NCBI RefSeq assembly: GCF_004770105.1
Contig: NZ_RQEY01000016.1
Coordinates: 305,682-369,681 of the forward strand
Length of the DNA: 64,000 nucleotides
Origin: Leptospira andrefontaineae
Lineage (GTDB): Bacteria; Spirochaetota; Leptospiria; Leptospirales; Leptospiraceae
Direction: 5' to 3'
Of the stretch, positions 28,768 through 38,623 are shown piece after piece (positions within the stretch are counted from its first letter, which is position 1; the number at the start of each line of letters is the position of its first letter). Below the pieces are notes generated by a model, which was not told the DNA's origin, searched no databases, and saw nothing but the letters and a program-made list of their open reading frames with translations. A program made the position numbers and the translations under genes.

Positions 28768-29370
28768 TTATGGAAGAGAAGGATTAAACGATGTGATCAT
28801 CGCGGAATACATCGCTAACGGTAGGAAGAAGGTCACAATAAACGTGATAATATTAATACGAAAGGAATCCTTAAACTTCATATCGTAAATGTAAGAAGTC
28901 CCACGAATTAATACCGCCATAAACAATCCGTAATGGATCGAATATAGAGTAATCACGCCGAATCCGCTCTTTACTCCTAATTGAGCCAGAAGAATTGCCC
29001 ATGCAGCAGTGGAGATAAAAAGAGAAAGAGAAAGATTTACAAACCTGTAAGTGACATTTGCGTTTGCCTTCTTTCCATTAGATTGAGCAAGCCCGTCCAC
29101 AATGAATGCGATCGCATAAGGCAAAAGCATGAAGAATAATAAATGTGTTAATGCTGCAATTAGGAATTGTCCGAAACTTCTGCCAGTAAATGGGGGAGAA
29201 ATAAAAACATAACCTGCCCCTGCACTAATCGCAGCAAGTATCAGAACCAAACCCCCGACTAGCTTAAGAGGATAAATTCCCCAGGAAGAAATTACATTCT
29301 CTACTCGAAACGGCTCGAATAAGACTGCGTCTAAAAGATCTATAAATCTGCTGAATAATTCTTTCAACAC
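28768..29370 (-). CDS. YIP1-family membrane protein
   Basis: The 200-residue protein has five hydrophobic segments (about 32-55, 70-92, 110-130, 140-155, 172-195) after an N-terminal amphipathic stretch ([20 protein letters not shown]). The layout fits YIP1/DUF1282-like proteins; this is topology plus weak sequence resemblance. It lies 4 bp after sppA and 10 bp before surE. Confidence 0.6.
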   Translation of the reverse strand: MLKELFSRFIDLLDAVLFEPFRVENVISSWGIYPLKLVGGLVLILAAISAGAGYVFISPPFTGRSFGQFLIAALTHLLFFMLLPYAIAFIVDGLAQSNGKKANANVTYRFVNLSLSLFISTAAWAILLAQLGVKSGFGVITLYSIHYGLFMAVLIRGTSYIYDMKFKDSFRINIITFIVTFFLPLAMYSAMITSFNPSLP

Positions 29371-29374
29371 AGGA

Positions 29375-30340
29375 TTACCATGCCATTGAATTAGGATATA
29401 AGACTAAAACAGGAGAACGTTTGAGTTCTTGAAGAAATGCTTTTTCTCCTCCAAAAAATCCTCCTGATTTTGCCTGCATTAGTTGGAAGAATCTATCCCA
29501 TGGATTTACTTCTTCTTCGAATAATGGAAGAGTTCCATCGTAGTTGCAAAGTTTGGAAAGTTCTGCCAATGCTTCTCTTCTTCCGCCTATATCATCTACC
29601 AATTTGTTTCTGAATGCATCTTGTCCGGAATAGATCCTTCCTTCTGCTAGTGCTTCTACAAATTTTACGGTTTGGTTTCTGCCTTTGGCTACATCTTCTA
29701 TGAATTCTTCGTATGTATCTGAAAGCATTTTTTGGATCATTGCATCTTCTTCCGGAGTATTATCACGGAATAGGGAAAGTGAGTCCTTGTACTTTCCTTC
29801 TTTGAAAGTGCGGACCTTGACTCCGTATCTTTCTAAAAGTCCTTTGATATTCGGGGCGATCGCGATCACTCCTATAGAACCGGTTAAAGTCCCGCCTAAC
29901 GCGTAAATTTTATCTGCAGCAGATGCTATATAATATCCACCGGAAGCGGCGATATCCTTCATGGACACTACTACTTTTTTGTTTTTATCTTTTCGCAGAT
30001 ACATTAGCTCTTTATAGATCTCTTGAGAAGCGCCTACCGATCCGCCTGGTGAGTTTATCTCAACTAAGATACCTACGATATTAGAATCATCTTCGATTGC
30101 CCTCAGTTGTTCCAATATGGTTTGGGCTCCGGCAGAGTCATAGCTGGATCGTCCGGAGTGGATCTCTCCTTCTATCTTGATCAGAGCTGCTCCTAATCTG
30201 TCGGTCCCGAATCCGGAACCTGCATCTACTTTCGTTAGTTTAGAAGAAGATACGTTGGATACTAAATTAATAAGCCCTACGAATAAGGAGAGGATGGTGA
30301 CTACAAAGGTGACTGCTAATGCGATACGATTTCGGTCCAC
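29375..30340 (-). CDS. sppA: signal peptide peptidase SppA (short form)
   Basis: SppA is a membrane-bound Ser/Lys protease that degrades cleaved signal peptides. The 321-residue protein has an N-terminal membrane anchor (about 8-30), then [14 protein letters not shown]. Catalytic Ser133 is in AASGGYY and Lys185 in KYKDSLS, spaced 52 residues as in the Bacillus enzyme (S147/K199). It has the single-domain 36-kDa architecture, not the fused E. coli form. Confidence 0.93.
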   Translation of the reverse strand: MDRNRIALAVTFVVTILSLFVGLINLVSNVSSSKLTKVDAGSGFGTDRLGAALIKIEGEIHSGRSSYDSAGAQTILEQLRAIEDDSNIVGILVEINSPGGSVGASQEIYKELMYLRKDKNKKVVVSMKDIAASGGYYIASAADKIYALGGTLTGSIGVIAIAPNIKGLLERYGVKVRTFKEGKYKDSLSLFRDNTPEEDAMIQKMLSDTYEEFIEDVAKGRNQTVKFVEALAEGRIYSGQDAFRNKLVDDIGGRREALAELSKLCNYDGTLPLFEEEVNPWDRFFQLMQAKSGGFFGGEKAFLQELKRSPVLVLYPNSMAW

Positions 30341-30476
30341 AATTAGAGTGGATCTCGGTACCGATCCCCTGTCAATGAAATAGCGGAACTAGGTTTTGTT
30401 TGAGGGAGCTGGCTGGTTTCTCTTGACGATGGGATAAGTTCAGTATGTGTATCAATATAGGTATAGGGGTGCGGAT

Positions 30477-31142
30477 TTGTACAGAATTTTGACTTTAGTT
30501 CGAGTGCTTGTTTTGATATTTCTTCTCGGAGCTTGCAGTCCTTACGGAAAAGTGATCATTATAAAGGACGATTTTAAAAAATCTCATATCATCACGATGA
30601 AAATGAGACAAATATCTAGAGAAGAAGTCGGAGATACTTGGGCAAGATACGAAACTATTTTCGATTTTTCTAGAGAGATTGGTGAGGCAAAAGCGAATTC
30701 TACTGTAGCAAGGTTTACGGTCATTGCTGCTGCAAATAGTTATCCGTTGGAAAGAAGTGGTTTCCTCCGAATTGGAACTAAAGATTCAACGTTGGTATTA
30801 GGAAACTTGGACGCGCGTGCTGTGACAACGTATAACACTGATGTAACCACTACTACAACCACGAAAAATAATTCGTCAGGTCTTTCCAGTTCTACTAGTT
30901 CGTTCGGAAAAAATCAATCTACAGAAACCAAAACTTCTATGAATACTACTAGTCGTACTCATAAGGAGCTTACCGGAATATTTCTACTAACAAAAGAGCA
31001 AGAGATCGAGATATTAAATTCAAAATATTTTGCTATTAGATTTTATTCGGGAGCCCTACCCATTACCATTTCATTTGAAGAAGATGATTTGGAGGATTTG
31101 AAAAGATTTATAAAGGCAAAACCTGGAATGGAACAGGGATAA
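30477..31142 (+). CDS. hypothetical lipoprotein
   Basis: The frame opens at ATG 30447, but TTG 30477 is preferred because AGGGG lies 7 nt before it and gives a compact signal peptide ending LLGAC (lipidated Cys20). The mature part (about 200 residues) has a low-complexity Thr/Ser/Asn stretch (about 120-165, beginning VTTTTTTKNN) between two folded segments. Function is unknown. TTGACG at 30425-30430 may be the -35 of its promoter. Confidence 0.65.
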   Translation: MYRILTLVRVLVLIFLLGACSPYGKVIIIKDDFKKSHIITMKMRQISREEVGDTWARYETIFDFSREIGEAKANSTVARFTVIAAANSYPLERSGFLRIGTKDSTLVLGNLDARAVTTYNTDVTTTTTTKNNSSGLSSSTSSFGKNQSTETKTSMNTTSRTHKELTGIFLLTKEQEIEILNSKYFAIRFYSGALPITISFEEDDLEDLKRFIKAKPGMEQG

Positions 31143-31268
31143 CGTCTCTATATTATCTGTCGGTTCCCGGATTCCGCCAATATTTTAAACCACTTCGCTT
31201 ATTAATTTCTTGCCTTAGTTCATTTTAGTTCGTCTCCTAAGATATCTTTTAGGATGAAAGAGGCTTTT

Positions 31269-31730
31269 ATGGAATTTACGATTCGGCCGATCGCAAAGGT
31301 CTCCAACTCAAGATCAGAAATCCAGGATGATTACTGGGCGGAAATTGTTTCCGAGATCGAGTTAGAAGATAATGTTCCAACTGAATCCTTGGATGGGATT
31401 GAAACATTCTCCCATTTGGAGATTATATATATTTTCCATAAAGCTATTGGATCGGAACCCGTATTGGGCAGCGAGCATCCAAGAGAAAACAAAAGATGGC
31501 CCAAGGTTGGGATCTTTGCCCAAAGAAAGAAAAATCGCCCAAATCATATAGGGTCTACGATGGTAGAACTTTTGAGAAGGGATGGCAAAAAACTTTTGGT
31601 GAAATATTTAGATGCGATTGATGGAACTCCTGTTGTGGATATTAAACCTGTAATGAGGGAATTCCTACCAATGTCGGGGATTTCTCAACCAGATTGGTCC
31701 AAAGAATTGATGATAAATTATTGGGAGTGA
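31269..31730 (+). CDS. trmO: TrmO-family tRNA (N6-threonylcarbamoyl-A37)-N6-methyltransferase
   Basis: TrmO (YaeB/TsaA/VirR family) methylates t6A37 in some tRNAs using S-adenosylmethionine. The 153-residue product begins MEFTIRPIAKV and has GIETFSHLEIIY, HPRENKRWPKVGIFAQRKKNRPNHIG and LDAIDGTPVVDIKP, the family core. ATG 31269 is preferred over 31254 because AAGAGG lies 6 nt before it. It is shorter than E. coli TrmO, which has an extra C-terminal domain, and its RPN-type substrate loop is intact. Confidence 0.88.
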   Translation: MEFTIRPIAKVSNSRSEIQDDYWAEIVSEIELEDNVPTESLDGIETFSHLEIIYIFHKAIGSEPVLGSEHPRENKRWPKVGIFAQRKKNRPNHIGSTMVELLRRDGKKLLVKYLDAIDGTPVVDIKPVMREFLPMSGISQPDWSKELMINYWE

Positions 31731-31781
31731 TTCTCTCGAATTAGATTGACTGTGATTTAATTTCGCTTAGGTTTTTCGGCC

Positions 31782-32957
31782 ATGGTTTCAATCAGTCGAA
31801 AAACATTTCTGAAATATGGCCTTAGCTTTGGTGTAATTCTTTCAACTTCTCAAATTTTACAATATTGTAAAAGTTCTTCAAATGAAAGATATGAGTATGA
31901 AAGAAAGAACCCCTTCGACCCTGAATTTCTTTCAGAAAATATATCCCCAATTCTAAAGGCAATTCGTATCGGGATCACTGCTCCGAACCCGCATAATGTC
32001 CAGCCTTGGAAATTTAAAATTATAAATGATCATTCTGCTCTTTTGTATGTGGATGAAAAACGTTTATTAAAAGATACGGATCCCACATTTCGACAAATTC
32101 ATATCGGGCAAGGCACCTTCCTAGAAAACTTAAGTTTAGGGATCCAAGTGTTAGGATATTCTTCCGAAGTTTCTCTTTTTCCTGATGGAAAATATACAAT
32201 TGCAGAAATAGGTAAAAAACCGATCGCTAAAATTGTCTTAAACAAACAGGAAGATCTGATCCGAAATCCTTTATCCGAATTCATTTCAGAACGAGTAACG
32301 CGGAGAAGTGTATTTGAAGGAGAAGATCTAACTCAGGAAGATTTTGAGAAGATCCGTAAGGACTCTGCTGTTTTGTATTCAGAGTTGAAATTTGTTCCTA
32401 AAGCCGGGTCGGAAGTATTAAGTAAACAATTGATTGCCGCCATGCAAATGGAAACGGACACATATAGAACATATGAAGAATCTAGGATTTGGTTCCGCTA
32501 TAATGACGAAGAGATCGGAAAATTTAAGGATGGCATTTCTTTAAGAGCAAACGGAACCTCTGGATTGAAATATTATTTTGCTCGAAATTTTTTCTTAAAA
32601 CATGGACCAGAAAGTTGGCATTCTTCTGAAAATAAAAAAGCAGGCATGGATATGTTTGCCTCTATGGTGGAAAGCTCTAAGGGATTTATTTTTTTGAAAA
32701 CGGACCATAACGATATTATCGATTGGGTCCAATCAGGAAGAGATTATCTTCGTTTACATTTGGCGGCGACTAAAAATGGATTTTCTCTTCATCCAATGAG
32801 TCAGATATTACAAGAATATCCGGAAATGGATCCGATCAGAAATGAATTTGAATCTTCTTTAAAGCCTGGAGAAAAGATCCAAATGTTAGTTCGTTTGGGT
32901 AGAAGTGATTATCATTTTTATAGCCCTAGAAGAGATCCAAAAGATTTTATCTTGTAA
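31782..32957 (+). CDS. Acg/nitroreductase-like protein with Tat-like signal
   Basis: The 391-residue protein begins SRKTFLKYGLSFG, a twin-arginine-like signal with RK in place of RR, followed by a hydrophobic stretch ending QYC. The body has two half-domains with APNPHNVQPWKF and RVTRRSVF near the start of each, as in the FMN-binding Acg branch of the nitroreductase superfamily. Export would be unusual for a nitroreductase but is found in Acg-like proteins. The activity is not known. Confidence 0.68.
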   Translation: MVSISRKTFLKYGLSFGVILSTSQILQYCKSSSNERYEYERKNPFDPEFLSENISPILKAIRIGITAPNPHNVQPWKFKIINDHSALLYVDEKRLLKDTDPTFRQIHIGQGTFLENLSLGIQVLGYSSEVSLFPDGKYTIAEIGKKPIAKIVLNKQEDLIRNPLSEFISERVTRRSVFEGEDLTQEDFEKIRKDSAVLYSELKFVPKAGSEVLSKQLIAAMQMETDTYRTYEESRIWFRYNDEEIGKFKDGISLRANGTSGLKYYFARNFFLKHGPESWHSSENKKAGMDMFASMVESSKGFIFLKTDHNDIIDWVQSGRDYLRLHLAATKNGFSLHPMSQILQEYPEMDPIRNEFESSLKPGEKIQMLVRLGRSDYHFYSPRRDPKDFIL

Positions 32958-32991
32958 CGCGATCGCTCTAAAGGAATTTTTGTCGAAATAA

Positions 32992-33510
32992 ATGAATATA
33001 CTCAAGAAAATCCTATTCTGGCTCGGGGACCTTCTATTTTTACTCATTCCGTTATGTATTATTCTGGCAGAATCCGGAACATGCACACAGGGAGATGATG
33101 GTATTTTTCTTTTATTTACTCAGGCCGCTTTTGCGGTTTCCGTATTATCCCTTTTTCTAATATGGTTCGGGATCCCTTCCGGAGGTTTGGTCGGACAAGG
33201 GCTGGTTACATTTCCATTCTTGATGTGCTTGTATTTTTATGTAGCTTATATCCCTGTTTACTTTGTATATTCTACATTACAAAATCACGATTTATGTGTA
33301 GTGATTGTTTCAGATCTGACTTTGTACGATTCTACGAGTGTGGTTCAGAGTGAGGATGCAAGTTTGTTTTCTCGAACCTATGCTATATTGATGCTATTGC
33401 CTGTTTTAGGCAGTTTTTTGCCGGTTTATAAATTTTGGATATCTGGGTCCTTCTCCAAAAAAAGAAAAGAAATCGTAGATTCTATCTCTCGGAAGGTCGA
33501 CGAAATTTAG
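32992..33510 (+). CDS. small polytopic membrane protein
   Basis: The 172-residue protein has four hydrophobic segments (about 8-26, 36-60, 70-95, 130-150) and a charged tail (KKRKEIVDSISRKVDEI). No family is recognised. It lies 34 bp after the Acg-like gene and may be co-transcribed. Confidence 0.6.
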   Translation: MNILKKILFWLGDLLFLLIPLCIILAESGTCTQGDDGIFLLFTQAAFAVSVLSLFLIWFGIPSGGLVGQGLVTFPFLMCLYFYVAYIPVYFVYSTLQNHDLCVVIVSDLTLYDSTSVVQSEDASLFSRTYAILMLLPVLGSFLPVYKFWISGSFSKKRKEIVDSISRKVDEI

Positions 33511-33605
33511 CCCGAATTTTTCGAATTTCTTACATAGATCGGGAAGATTCCGTAGATTTTTTGTCGTCAAACAGTGATAACACTAATTTTCCATTGGAGA
33601 AAAGA

Positions 33606-34643
33606 ATGAATCGCAATCCCTTATGGGTCCTTCTAGCAAGTATGCTAGTCTCCAGCGCTATTTTCGCTCAAAGTTCACCAGGCACAACGGCTCCTCCAAA
33701 GTCTACCACACCTAAGGCGGAAACTAGCAAGCCGGCCGGAACAGAAAGAGAATCATCTTCCGGAGAAAAGCCGGATCTATATATCAATTCTCAATCATCT
33801 TTTGAGTTCAATTCCAAGGACGAAGGCTCCACTGTAGATTATATCGAATACAAGATCGGATCAGGTGATTATACCAAATACGTTTCTTCTATCACATTGG
33901 TAAGAGAAGGTCTGACTAAGATCACTTACAGAGCAGTGGATAAAGCGGGAAATAAAGAGCCGGAAAAACATTTTAACGTTCTTGTGGATAATACTCCTCC
34001 TTCTACTAAGATCACTCCGAGTGCAGCACTTGTAGTTCATGAAAATACGAACTATGCGACTAAAACTTTAACTTATTCTATTACTGCTCAGGATAATTTG
34101 GCAGGTGTTCAGGACATCAAAATTTCCATTAATGGTTCAGAGCCTAAAGTGTATGACGGTAGGCCAATTCAATTGGAGAAAGCCGGAGTAAACACTATTA
34201 AGTTTTCTGCAACTGATAAGTCCGGCAATACTTCCACTGATTCTGTTTTGGCGGTTACTGTGGACCAAGAAAAACCGCTGGTTGAACTTTTCGGTTCCGC
34301 ACTTGTAACAGTAAAAGATAAAATTTTCGTTAAGAGCGGAAATGCATTCACAATTAAGGCTTCGGATACATTATCCGGAATTAAGCAGATCTTTTATAAA
34401 TTGGATTCCGGTGAATGGAAATCGTATGCTGATCCTGTTTCCGTAGAAGCACAAGGAAACCACACGATTGAAGCTAAATCAGTGGATTCGGTAGGTAATG
34501 AAAGTGAAGTAAAGAAGATCGCTTTTATCGTAGATACCACTCCTCCTGAAACTAAGATCCAGAAAGTGGATAATAAACCAAGCTCTCCTGCTCCAGCAGC
34601 TAAGCCTGCAAGTTCTTCTACTACACCAAGCACAGAAAATTAG
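33606..34643 (+). CDS. secreted OmpL47-repeat protein
   Basis: The frame is open from 33435, but ATG 33606 is chosen because GGAGAAAAGA precedes it and a signal peptide follows (WVLLASMLVSSAIFAQS). The 345-residue product has a Pro/Thr/Ser-rich linker (about 24-60), then three roughly 90-residue OmpL47-type beta-sandwich repeats sharing a YKIGSGDYTKY...YRAVDKAGNKE...VDNTPP pattern, and a Pro/Ala/Ser-rich tail. In Leptospira such repeats occur in surface and periplasmic proteins. It converges on a gene with related repeats. Confidence 0.82.
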   Translation: MNRNPLWVLLASMLVSSAIFAQSSPGTTAPPKSTTPKAETSKPAGTERESSSGEKPDLYINSQSSFEFNSKDEGSTVDYIEYKIGSGDYTKYVSSITLVREGLTKITYRAVDKAGNKEPEKHFNVLVDNTPPSTKITPSAALVVHENTNYATKTLTYSITAQDNLAGVQDIKISINGSEPKVYDGRPIQLEKAGVNTIKFSATDKSGNTSTDSVLAVTVDQEKPLVELFGSALVTVKDKIFVKSGNAFTIKASDTLSGIKQIFYKLDSGEWKSYADPVSVEAQGNHTIEAKSVDSVGNESEVKKIAFIVDTTPPETKIQKVDNKPSSPAPAAKPASSSTTPSTEN

Positions 34644-34654
34644 AAACCACCAAA

Positions 34655-34690
34655 AGGGATCCGTTGAAAATACGGGTCCCTATTTTTCTT
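34655..34690 (+). terminator. rho-independent terminator between convergent OmpL47-type genes
   Basis: A 10-bp stem (34655-34664 with 34672-34681, one G-T pair, 7-nt loop) is followed by ATTTTTCTT. The stop codon of the convergent minus-strand gene (34680-34682) overlaps the right arm. Confidence 0.85.
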
Positions 34691-35918
34691 GGAATTCGGA
34701 TCCGGTCTTTTGCCAATCCGGTTTTATTGCGTTTACTTTGATCTTGAACTCCGCTTGGTTCCCAACTCTGTCCGAAGTATAAACCGTTACGGTATGAATT
34801 CCAGTATTGAATCCAATCGGGTTTTGGTAAGATTGAATAGAGCCGTTGCCAATCTTATATTCTAATTTAGAAAGCCCCGATCCTGTGCCCGGATCTTCAC
34901 ATCGGATCGCAATGAGCCCATTTTCTTTTAGATAGTAGATGCCATCTTCTCTGAGTTTACCTTCAGTTGGAGCGAAAACGCATGTAGGATGTTTTGCATC
35001 TATCAATAATGGGATCTCTGATTGGATATAATTCCCTGCTTTATCATTTGCTTCCCAACGAAGAATAGAAAGTCCATCTATACCTAAGGAAGAAATTTTT
35101 ATAGGTTTCTTTGCCTCTTCGCCTGAAAGAGTTAGATTTACTTCTGCTCCGCTTCCGTCTCTTGCAGCGAGATTGATCGTGATCTCTTCCATTCCGGAAC
35201 CTTCTTCAGTAACTTGTAATGTAAGTTCTGCTCCGGATTTGATCTCTATTAGTCCTGATTGCCCCTTTTTCTCTCCAATCAAACGGACCTGGGGTGCGGT
35301 TGTGTCTTTAAGATACTTTGTCTTTTTAGGTATTTCTTTATTTCCTAATATATCTTCGGAATAAAATTCCACCTCATTCCAGCCTTCTTGGGAAAGAGAA
35401 ATGGAACCGTCATATCTCTGCCAGTCTCCTCCATTCACTCTGTAGTATGTGGAAACAGGAACTTGTTTTTGGGAATTTGGAGATCCGGGAGAATTGGTAG
35501 AAGTTCCGTTAGATTTAGGATCACCCAATGAGATCCGCAATTCCTCTGAAGAAGCGACAACAGTGGAAGGTCTTTCGACTTTTACTTTAGGTGCTGCAGC
35601 AAATTTATCCGCTAAAGAAATTATCGGAGAAGAAACTCCTCTTCCTCCATCCACATTGATCCCGACTACGCGAACATAGAATTTAGAATCTTGTGAATTG
35701 AATTCGTAACGGAAGTTTTTGGTCTTATAGAAATGATGTACTCTTAAAAATTCTCTATCATCTGAAAGTTCGATGAGATAACTTTCAGCGCCTTGGCTGG
35801 GCTTCCAGCGAAGGCTTACTCTTTGTTGTTCGGAAAATGCCTCTCCCGAAAGTAGAAGCAGTAAAGATAATAAAAATGAAAATTTATATTTTATAATATT
35901 CCGATCCAGAATTCTCAC
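34680..35918 (-). CDS. secreted protein with fibronectin-III-like and OmpL47-type repeats
   Basis: The 412-residue precursor has a signal peptide (FSFLLSLLLLLSGEAFS), an FnIII-like domain (about 30-105, RWKPSQGAESYLIELSDD), a Ser/Asn/Pro linker (about 110-150) and three OmpL47/Ig-like repeats (STYYRVNGGDWQRYDGS...DILGNKE; LRWEANDKAGNY; LEYKIGNGSIQSYQNP...DRVGNQAE). Likely a periplasmic or surface envelope protein. Its start overlaps the stop of the LysM-FecR gene by 4 nt, so the two are made together. Confidence 0.78.
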   Translation of the reverse strand: MRILDRNIIKYKFSFLLSLLLLLSGEAFSEQQRVSLRWKPSQGAESYLIELSDDREFLRVHHFYKTKNFRYEFNSQDSKFYVRVVGINVDGGRGVSSPIISLADKFAAAPKVKVERPSTVVASSEELRISLGDPKSNGTSTNSPGSPNSQKQVPVSTYYRVNGGDWQRYDGSISLSQEGWNEVEFYSEDILGNKEIPKKTKYLKDTTAPQVRLIGEKKGQSGLIEIKSGAELTLQVTEEGSGMEEITINLAARDGSGAEVNLTLSGEEAKKPIKISSLGIDGLSILRWEANDKAGNYIQSEIPLLIDAKHPTCVFAPTEGKLREDGIYYLKENGLIAIRCEDPGTGSGLSKLEYKIGNGSIQSYQNPIGFNTGIHTVTVYTSDRVGNQAEFKIKVNAIKPDWQKTGSEFQEK

Positions 35919-36814
35919 TCTAACTCAACCTTTTCGGGAAGTTTTTCCGGTTTAGAAGGGGCCTGTCCTTTTACCACAGTAGTTCCGAATCCAGCAGGGA
36001 CCGCCACTGTTTTTCCTTCTGCGGAGACTTCTAATTCTCCTTTGTAACATCCTACTGTAGTATTTTCAGGATCCGGGGCACTTACGTATAATTCGGTTCC
36101 TCTCACTCCTACCACTGCTGTAGGAGTTACTACCATAAATTTACGAGTATCATCTCCGGGTTTTTTAGGAGGAACTTTTGCCTCCAGATATCCGGACTTA
36201 AGTTCTAGGATTCCTCCATCCTTATTCAGTTTGTATTCTGAAATGGATTCCGAAGTTGTTTTTACGATTTTAGTTAAGGTTTTTTCCCTTAATTCTACAA
36301 CTGTTCCATTCTTAGTGAATATAATTTTAGAAGAAGAACCTTGTCCTGTTTGGACCCAATCATCCATGTTCAATAATTGATCTTTAGAAAGTTTGGACCA
36401 ACTTGCAGGAAGTCCTGTCGGTGTAAAATCTCTGGAGAATTGAACTTGCCCTTTCTGGAAATCAGCAACTGCTACAGGACCTGCATTCGGTTTTATAATT
36501 TCTCCTGTAGCTGAGATTGTATCCTTTCTTAAGAAGCCTGGGATAAAAAGTGTAGTGCCTTCTCTAATCAAAGAAGGGTTTGGAATTTCATTATATTTTA
36601 GTAATTCTTTCCAGTTCCGCGGATCTTGTAGGAATTCCTTTGCGATTTTGGATAAGGTATCGTTCTTCTTTACTTTATATTCGAAAACGTCTTCATGAAC
36701 ACCTTTTTTAGGTTCTGCAAGTAGACCGATCAAAGAAACGGAGATGAGTAAGATTGCAAAAAATTGAAACAGTTTAGATCTTAAGATCGAAAAAGGGAAA
36801 TTCTTGGAAGCCAT
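35915..36814 (-). CDS. LysM and FecR-domain envelope protein
   Basis: The 299-residue precursor has a membrane/signal segment (about 15-33), a LysM peptidoglycan-binding domain (about 43-92: YKVKKNDTLSKIAKEFL, REGTTLFIPGF) and a FecR-type beta domain (about 115-285: DDWVQTGQGSSSKIIFTKNGTVVELRE, VVTPTAVVGVRGTELYV). FecR domains usually work in signalling or as scaffold modules. Here no FecI sigma or TonB receptor gene is adjacent, so a structural role in binding the cell wall is more likely. Confidence 0.85.
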   Translation of the reverse strand: MASKNFPFSILRSKLFQFFAILLISVSLIGLLAEPKKGVHEDVFEYKVKKNDTLSKIAKEFLQDPRNWKELLKYNEIPNPSLIREGTTLFIPGFLRKDTISATGEIIKPNAGPVAVADFQKGQVQFSRDFTPTGLPASWSKLSKDQLLNMDDWVQTGQGSSSKIIFTKNGTVVELREKTLTKIVKTTSESISEYKLNKDGGILELKSGYLEAKVPPKKPGDDTRKFMVVTPTAVVGVRGTELYVSAPDPENTTVGCYKGELEVSAEGKTVAVPAGFGTTVVKGQAPSKPEKLPEKVELE

Positions 36815-36860
36815 GGTTAATCCTGGGAACTAGTTCTATCCAATTATTAGAAGGGAATCT

Positions 36861-36876
36861 TGTAGGAATTCCAACA
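36861..36876. repeat. 16-bp palindromic repeat
   Basis: TGTAGGAATTCCAACA lies in the gap between divergent genes (LysM-FecR on minus, membrane protein on plus). It is one of six related sites in the window. Confidence 0.7.
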
Positions 36877-36989
36877 AAATACGGTGCTTAGGTGAAAAAG
36901 GATGATGAAGAATTGGGCGAAATCCTGAGGAAAATGATTGCCTTATTTTTTTAAATTCCAATGATTTGGGCCTCATTTTAGAGATTGTA

Positions 36990-37688
36990 ATGTCGGCTCA
37001 TCTCCCACCACTCGTTCCAATAGTTTTCGGCTCTACGGTATTCGCTATTTTAGGATATTTTTTCTCACTTGTCCTAGGCTCTCGAAAAAATTGGATCGGT
37101 TCTTCCTTGATCCTTTTGGCTTTAGCGGCATGGCTTGTGTTACAAGGGATTTTAAGCGGAACTGGATTTTATCTAATTACCGATTCCTTTCCTCCTAGAT
37201 TTTTGTGTATGGTGGTTCCACCGATCTTGTTCTTGGTTTTACTTTTTATTTTTCCTTCGAGTAGAGCTTGGATGGATCAAATCCCCGGTGAAAATTTAAC
37301 ATACTTACATCTCGCAAGAATTCCGGTTGAACTTGTTTTATACTGGTTAGCAATGTATGGTTGGATGCCGATCAGCATGACATTTGCAGGTTGGAATTTT
37401 GATATTCTAATAGGTCTAACTGCTCCGATCGCTGCTTATTTTATTTTGAATAAACCGACATCTTCAAAAAATTGGATTTTGTTTTGGAATATAATAGGAC
37501 TTTTATTTTTATTGAATATAGTGATCTTAGGGATCTTATCTGCACCTGGGCCTTTTCAAAAATTATCTTTTGAAAGACCGAACACTGCTGTGCTCCAATT
37601 TCCATACGTATGGTTACCTTCTTTTATAGTTCCTTCCGTTTTATTTGCTCATCTCGTTTCTATTCGAAGAAGGTTTGTCGCAGGCTGA
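36990..37688 (+). CDS. polytopic membrane protein, unknown
   Basis: The 232-residue protein has about seven hydrophobic segments. ATG 36990 (MSAHLPPLVPIV) is preferred to the upstream TTG 36966. No family motif is recognised. It ends 2 bp before the next gene's likely start, so the pair is probably an operon. Confidence 0.6.
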   Translation: MSAHLPPLVPIVFGSTVFAILGYFFSLVLGSRKNWIGSSLILLALAAWLVLQGILSGTGFYLITDSFPPRFLCMVVPPILFLVLLFIFPSSRAWMDQIPGENLTYLHLARIPVELVLYWLAMYGWMPISMTFAGWNFDILIGLTAPIAAYFILNKPTSSKNWILFWNIIGLLFLLNIVILGILSAPGPFQKLSFERPNTAVLQFPYVWLPSFIVPSVLFAHLVSIRRRFVAG

Positions 37689-37690
37689 GT

Positions 37691-38593
37691 TTGAAATTTT
37701 CTTTTCAAAAATTTTATTCTAAATTAGTAATTTTATTTTTTTGCATATTCCTATTCTCTTTCTGTTTTCCGGATATGGTCCGAAAAAAGAAAACCGAAAA
37801 TAATTGGTTTAAGATAGAGAAAATCTTTTATAAAACGGAACAACGAAAGATCGAGATTTCCCTAAAAGGAACAGTAAAAAATCCTGCTATAGTAGGTTTA
37901 GAAGGATTTGAATTGAATGAAAATTCTTCTGATATTTTGTTATTTCAGCAGGAAAAGCCGCTTCCAATCGGATCCGTTCTTCTTAAATTTAAGGTAGAAG
38001 TTACCGAAAACAAAGAATGGATACGAAAGGTCGGAACCACTCGCAAGTGGATCCAGATTGTATTAAAAAACGATAACGGGCAGACTACTCACTTACAAAC
38101 AGAGGTCTCTATCCATGAGTCCGATAAAAAGCAGTTTAGAAAAGATCTTTCCTTGGATGCGGAAGGGGAGTCCATTCGTTTAGATGGAAGAGATTGGAGA
38201 CTTGTCTCTGATATAGATAGGATAGATCAGGCATTATTACAATATGTTCCCAAGTCAGAATCATTACTATTTTGGAATGAAATGCTTTCTATCCATGTTT
38301 ATAAAGTGAGAGCTTCTTCTCCTTCCGAAATTTATTCCCTCCTGGAGTCCGGTAAGAAAAAAGAATGTCCGAATATTCTTTGGAATCTTGAATCAGAGAA
38401 GTCGGGAAAAATTTCTTATTCTTGGGAACATTCCGGTTGTGGTAATTTGTCTCCTTCTTCTCAGATTGCAAAATTATATAAAGGAGAATTCGGAATTTAT
38501 AATATTCGATACGATAGAAGGAATAAGATAAATGCCGAAGATAGAAAACGCTGGTCTGAACTGTTGGATCTTCTTCCGTTGAAGTTGGATTGA
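37691..38593 (+). CDS. hypothetical lipoprotein
   Basis: The frame opens at ATG 37610 inside the upstream gene, but TTG 37691 gives a normal signal peptide (KLVILFFCIFLFSFC) with a possible lipobox Cys and no long overlap; the start remains uncertain. The remainder (about 270 residues) is charged and mixed alpha/beta without a recognised domain. Confidence 0.55.
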   Translation: MKFSFQKFYSKLVILFFCIFLFSFCFPDMVRKKKTENNWFKIEKIFYKTEQRKIEISLKGTVKNPAIVGLEGFELNENSSDILLFQQEKPLPIGSVLLKFKVEVTENKEWIRKVGTTRKWIQIVLKNDNGQTTHLQTEVSIHESDKKQFRKDLSLDAEGESIRLDGRDWRLVSDIDRIDQALLQYVPKSESLLFWNEMLSIHVYKVRASSPSEIYSLLESGKKKECPNILWNLESEKSGKISYSWEHSGCGNLSPSSQIAKLYKGEFGIYNIRYDRRNKINAEDRKRWSELLDLLPLKLD

Positions 38594-38607
38594 ATTTTTT
38601 ATTTTAC

Positions 38608-38623
38608 TGTAGGAGTTCCTACA
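38608..38623. repeat. 16-bp palindromic repeat
   Basis: TGTAGGAGTTCCTACA lies 15 bp after the stop of the upstream lipoprotein gene. Confidence 0.7.

Noticed and set aside
33435..33605. 57-codon N-terminal extension of the OmpL47-repeat protein
   Set aside because: It overlaps the upstream membrane-protein gene and would bury the signal peptide; ATG 33606 has a good RBS.
35915..36814. FecR as part of a FecI-FecR-TonB signalling system
   Set aside because: No ECF sigma gene or TonB receptor is adjacent, and the LysM domain points to wall binding.
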